From contig JAGMDE010000050.1 of assembly GCA_023128855.1 (NCBI GenBank), positions 1 to 15,277 on the forward strand: a stretch of 15,277 bases of DNA. The letters run 5' to 3'. Positions within the stretch are counted from its first letter, which is position 1; the number at the start of each line of letters is the position of its first letter. This document shows positions 14,202 through 15,277 of this stretch, piece by piece. Position numbers and translations under genes: made by a program. The stretch comes from Thermoplasmatales archaeon. Lineage in GTDB: Archaea > Thermoplasmatota > E2 > DHVEG-1. Below the pieces are notes generated by a model. It saw only the letters and a program-made list of their open reading frames with translations. It ran no database searches and had not been told where the DNA came from.

Positions 14202-15277
14202 ATGGATGTTATTGAAAGCAATATTGAAACCTCAAGTAAGGATTTTTTGGAGAATTATAAACACTATGAAAAGCTTGTTGCTGATTTGAAAGAAAAAATT
14301 TCAATTGCTCAAAAAGGCGGTGGAGATGAAAAGATTAAGCTTCATAAATCCCGTAATAAGATGCTTGCTCGTGAAAGAATTGACGCACTTCTTGATCCTG
14401 ATACACCATTTATGGAATTTAACTCATTGGCAGCATTTGGGATGTACGAGGATAAAGCCCCATGTGCTGGTATTGTGACAGGTATTGGAATTATTCATGG
14501 TCGTGAGGTTGTAATTGTGGCAAACGATGCAACTGTGAGTGGTGGAACATATTATCCAATGACTGTGAAGAAACATTTACGGGCACAAGAGATCGCTATG
14601 AAAAATAATCTACCTTGCATATATCTTGTTGATTCTGGTGGTGCTTTTTTACCGAGACAGGATGAGGTATTTCCTGATCGTGAGCATTTTGGAAGGATTT
14701 TCTATAATCAAGCTGTGATGTCATCTATGGCAATACCGCAGATATCATCTGTGATGGGATCGTGTACAGCTGGTGGGGCATATGTACCAGCGATGTCAGA
14801 TGAAACAATAATTGTCAAAGGTACTGGAACCATCTTTTTAGGTGGGCCACCTCTTGTTAAAGCAGCAACAGGTGAAAAGGTTAGTGCTGAAGATCTTGGT
14901 GGTGCAGATGTCCACTGTAAAGAAAGTGGAGTATCCGATCATTATGCACATGATGATCAAGAAGCAATCCATTTGACTAGAAACATTGTAGAAAATCTTA
15001 ACAGACCTGAGAAAACACATCTTGATATAAGTAAACCTGAAGAACCAGCATATGATATAAAAGAAATATATGGAGTAATACCAAAAGACTCAAGAAAGGT
15101 ATTTGACGTCAGAGAGATAATAACAAGAGTTGTTGACGGCTCAAAGTTTCATGAGTTTAAAGCACTCTATGGCGAAACAATTGTCTGTGGTTTTGCAAGA
15201 ATAATGGGATATCCTATTGGAATACTTGCTAATAATGGTGTATTGTTTTCTGAGTCTGCTCTTAAAGGAACTCATTT
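14202..15277 (+). CDS. liuB: Methylcrotonyl-CoA carboxylase-type carboxyltransferase (beta) subunit, N-terminal 358 residues
   Basis: The gene runs off the right edge; the family is usually about 535 residues, so roughly two thirds is present. It transfers CO2 from carboxybiotin to the acyl-CoA. Start is ATG 14202, 8 nt after GGGAGG and 3 bp after accB. YLVDSGGAFLPRQDEVFPDR (141-160), GSCTAGGAYVPAMSDE (186-201) and IFLGGPPLVKAATGE (211-225) are the pattern of MCC beta-subunits. NNGVLFSESALKGTH (344-358) also fits MCC rather than the propionyl-CoA form. With the LiuC-like hydratase this points to leucine degradation. HMG-CoA lyase and isovaleryl-CoA dehydrogenase would be expected nearby but are not in the window. 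The sequence looks intact up to the edge. Confidence 0.95.
   Translation, partial: MDVIESNIETSSKDFLENYKHYEKLVADLKEKISIAQKGGGDEKIKLHKSRNKMLARERIDALLDPDTPFMEFNSLAAFGMYEDKAPCAGIVTGIGIIHGREVVIVANDATVSGGTYYPMTVKKHLRAQEIAMKNNLPCIYLVDSGGAFLPRQDEVFPDREHFGRIFYNQAVMSSMAIPQISSVMGSCTAGGAYVPAMSDETIIVKGTGTIFLGGPPLVKAATGEKVSAEDLGGADVHCKESGVSDHYAHDDQEAIHLTRNIVENLNRPEKTHLDISKPEEPAYDIKEIYGVIPKDSRKVFDVREIITRVVDGSKFHEFKALYGETIVCGFARIMGYPIGILANNGVLFSESALKGTH

Noticed and set aside
14838..15020. Minus-strand frame inside the carboxyltransferase gene
   Set aside because: It overlaps strongly conserved MCC beta motifs on the plus strand and shows no own signals.

Overview
The window is AT-rich and tightly packed, and most likely comes from an uncultured archaeon. 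A Thermoplasmatota-like, protein-degrading sediment lineage is my best guess. The evidence for an archaeon is: AT-rich TATA-type boxes about 25 bp before expected transcript starts, with no convincing bacterial -35/-10 pairs; pyrimidine/T-run terminators; an acyl-CoA carboxylase with biotin carboxylase and biotin carrier on separate chains; and a biotin ligase without a regulatory DNA-binding domain. No rRNA or tRNA is present, so the taxonomy is inference.

Left half (about 1-8,976, all on the minus strand): five genes for Sec-exported proteins. In transcription order they are a C25 (gingipain-type) cysteine peptidase, an M14 zinc carboxypeptidase, a peptidylarginine deiminase closely resembling the Porphyromonas gingivalis enzyme (PPAD), an Asp-box (sialidase/BNR-like) surface protein, and the first part of a second exported protein cut by the window edge. 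The four complete proteins all end in the same layout: one PKD domain, then a short (K/R)(S/N)R motif, then a ~25-residue positively charged amphipathic tail at the very C-terminus. Three of the four promoters carry the same perfect palindrome, TTAACAGATGTTAA, between the TATA box and the gene; the fourth has a degenerate copy. This looks like one co-regulated, commonly sorted set of extracellular protein-processing enzymes. Functionally it parallels the Arg-gingipain / CPG70 carboxypeptidase / PPAD trio of P. gingivalis.

Middle (9,044-10,428, minus strand): bioY (biotin uptake) and birA (biotin-protein ligase), overlapping by 4 bp.

Right half (10,520 to the end, plus strand): a crotonase-family protein without the usual catalytic glutamates. 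It is followed by a tight operon of a methylglutaconyl-CoA hydratase-like crotonase (LiuC type), biotin carboxylase, biotin carboxyl carrier protein, and the first 358 residues of a methylcrotonyl-CoA carboxylase-type carboxyltransferase. This is the middle part of leucine breakdown (methylcrotonyl-CoA to methylglutaconyl-CoA to HMG-CoA). The divergent bioY-birA pair would supply and attach the biotin that the carboxylase needs.

Together the window reads as a protein-feeding island: exported enzymes cut and modify proteins outside the cell, and an intracellular pathway oxidises an amino acid released from them. No CRISPR array, mobile element or RNA gene was seen, and no stretch over 300 bp lacks a gene.
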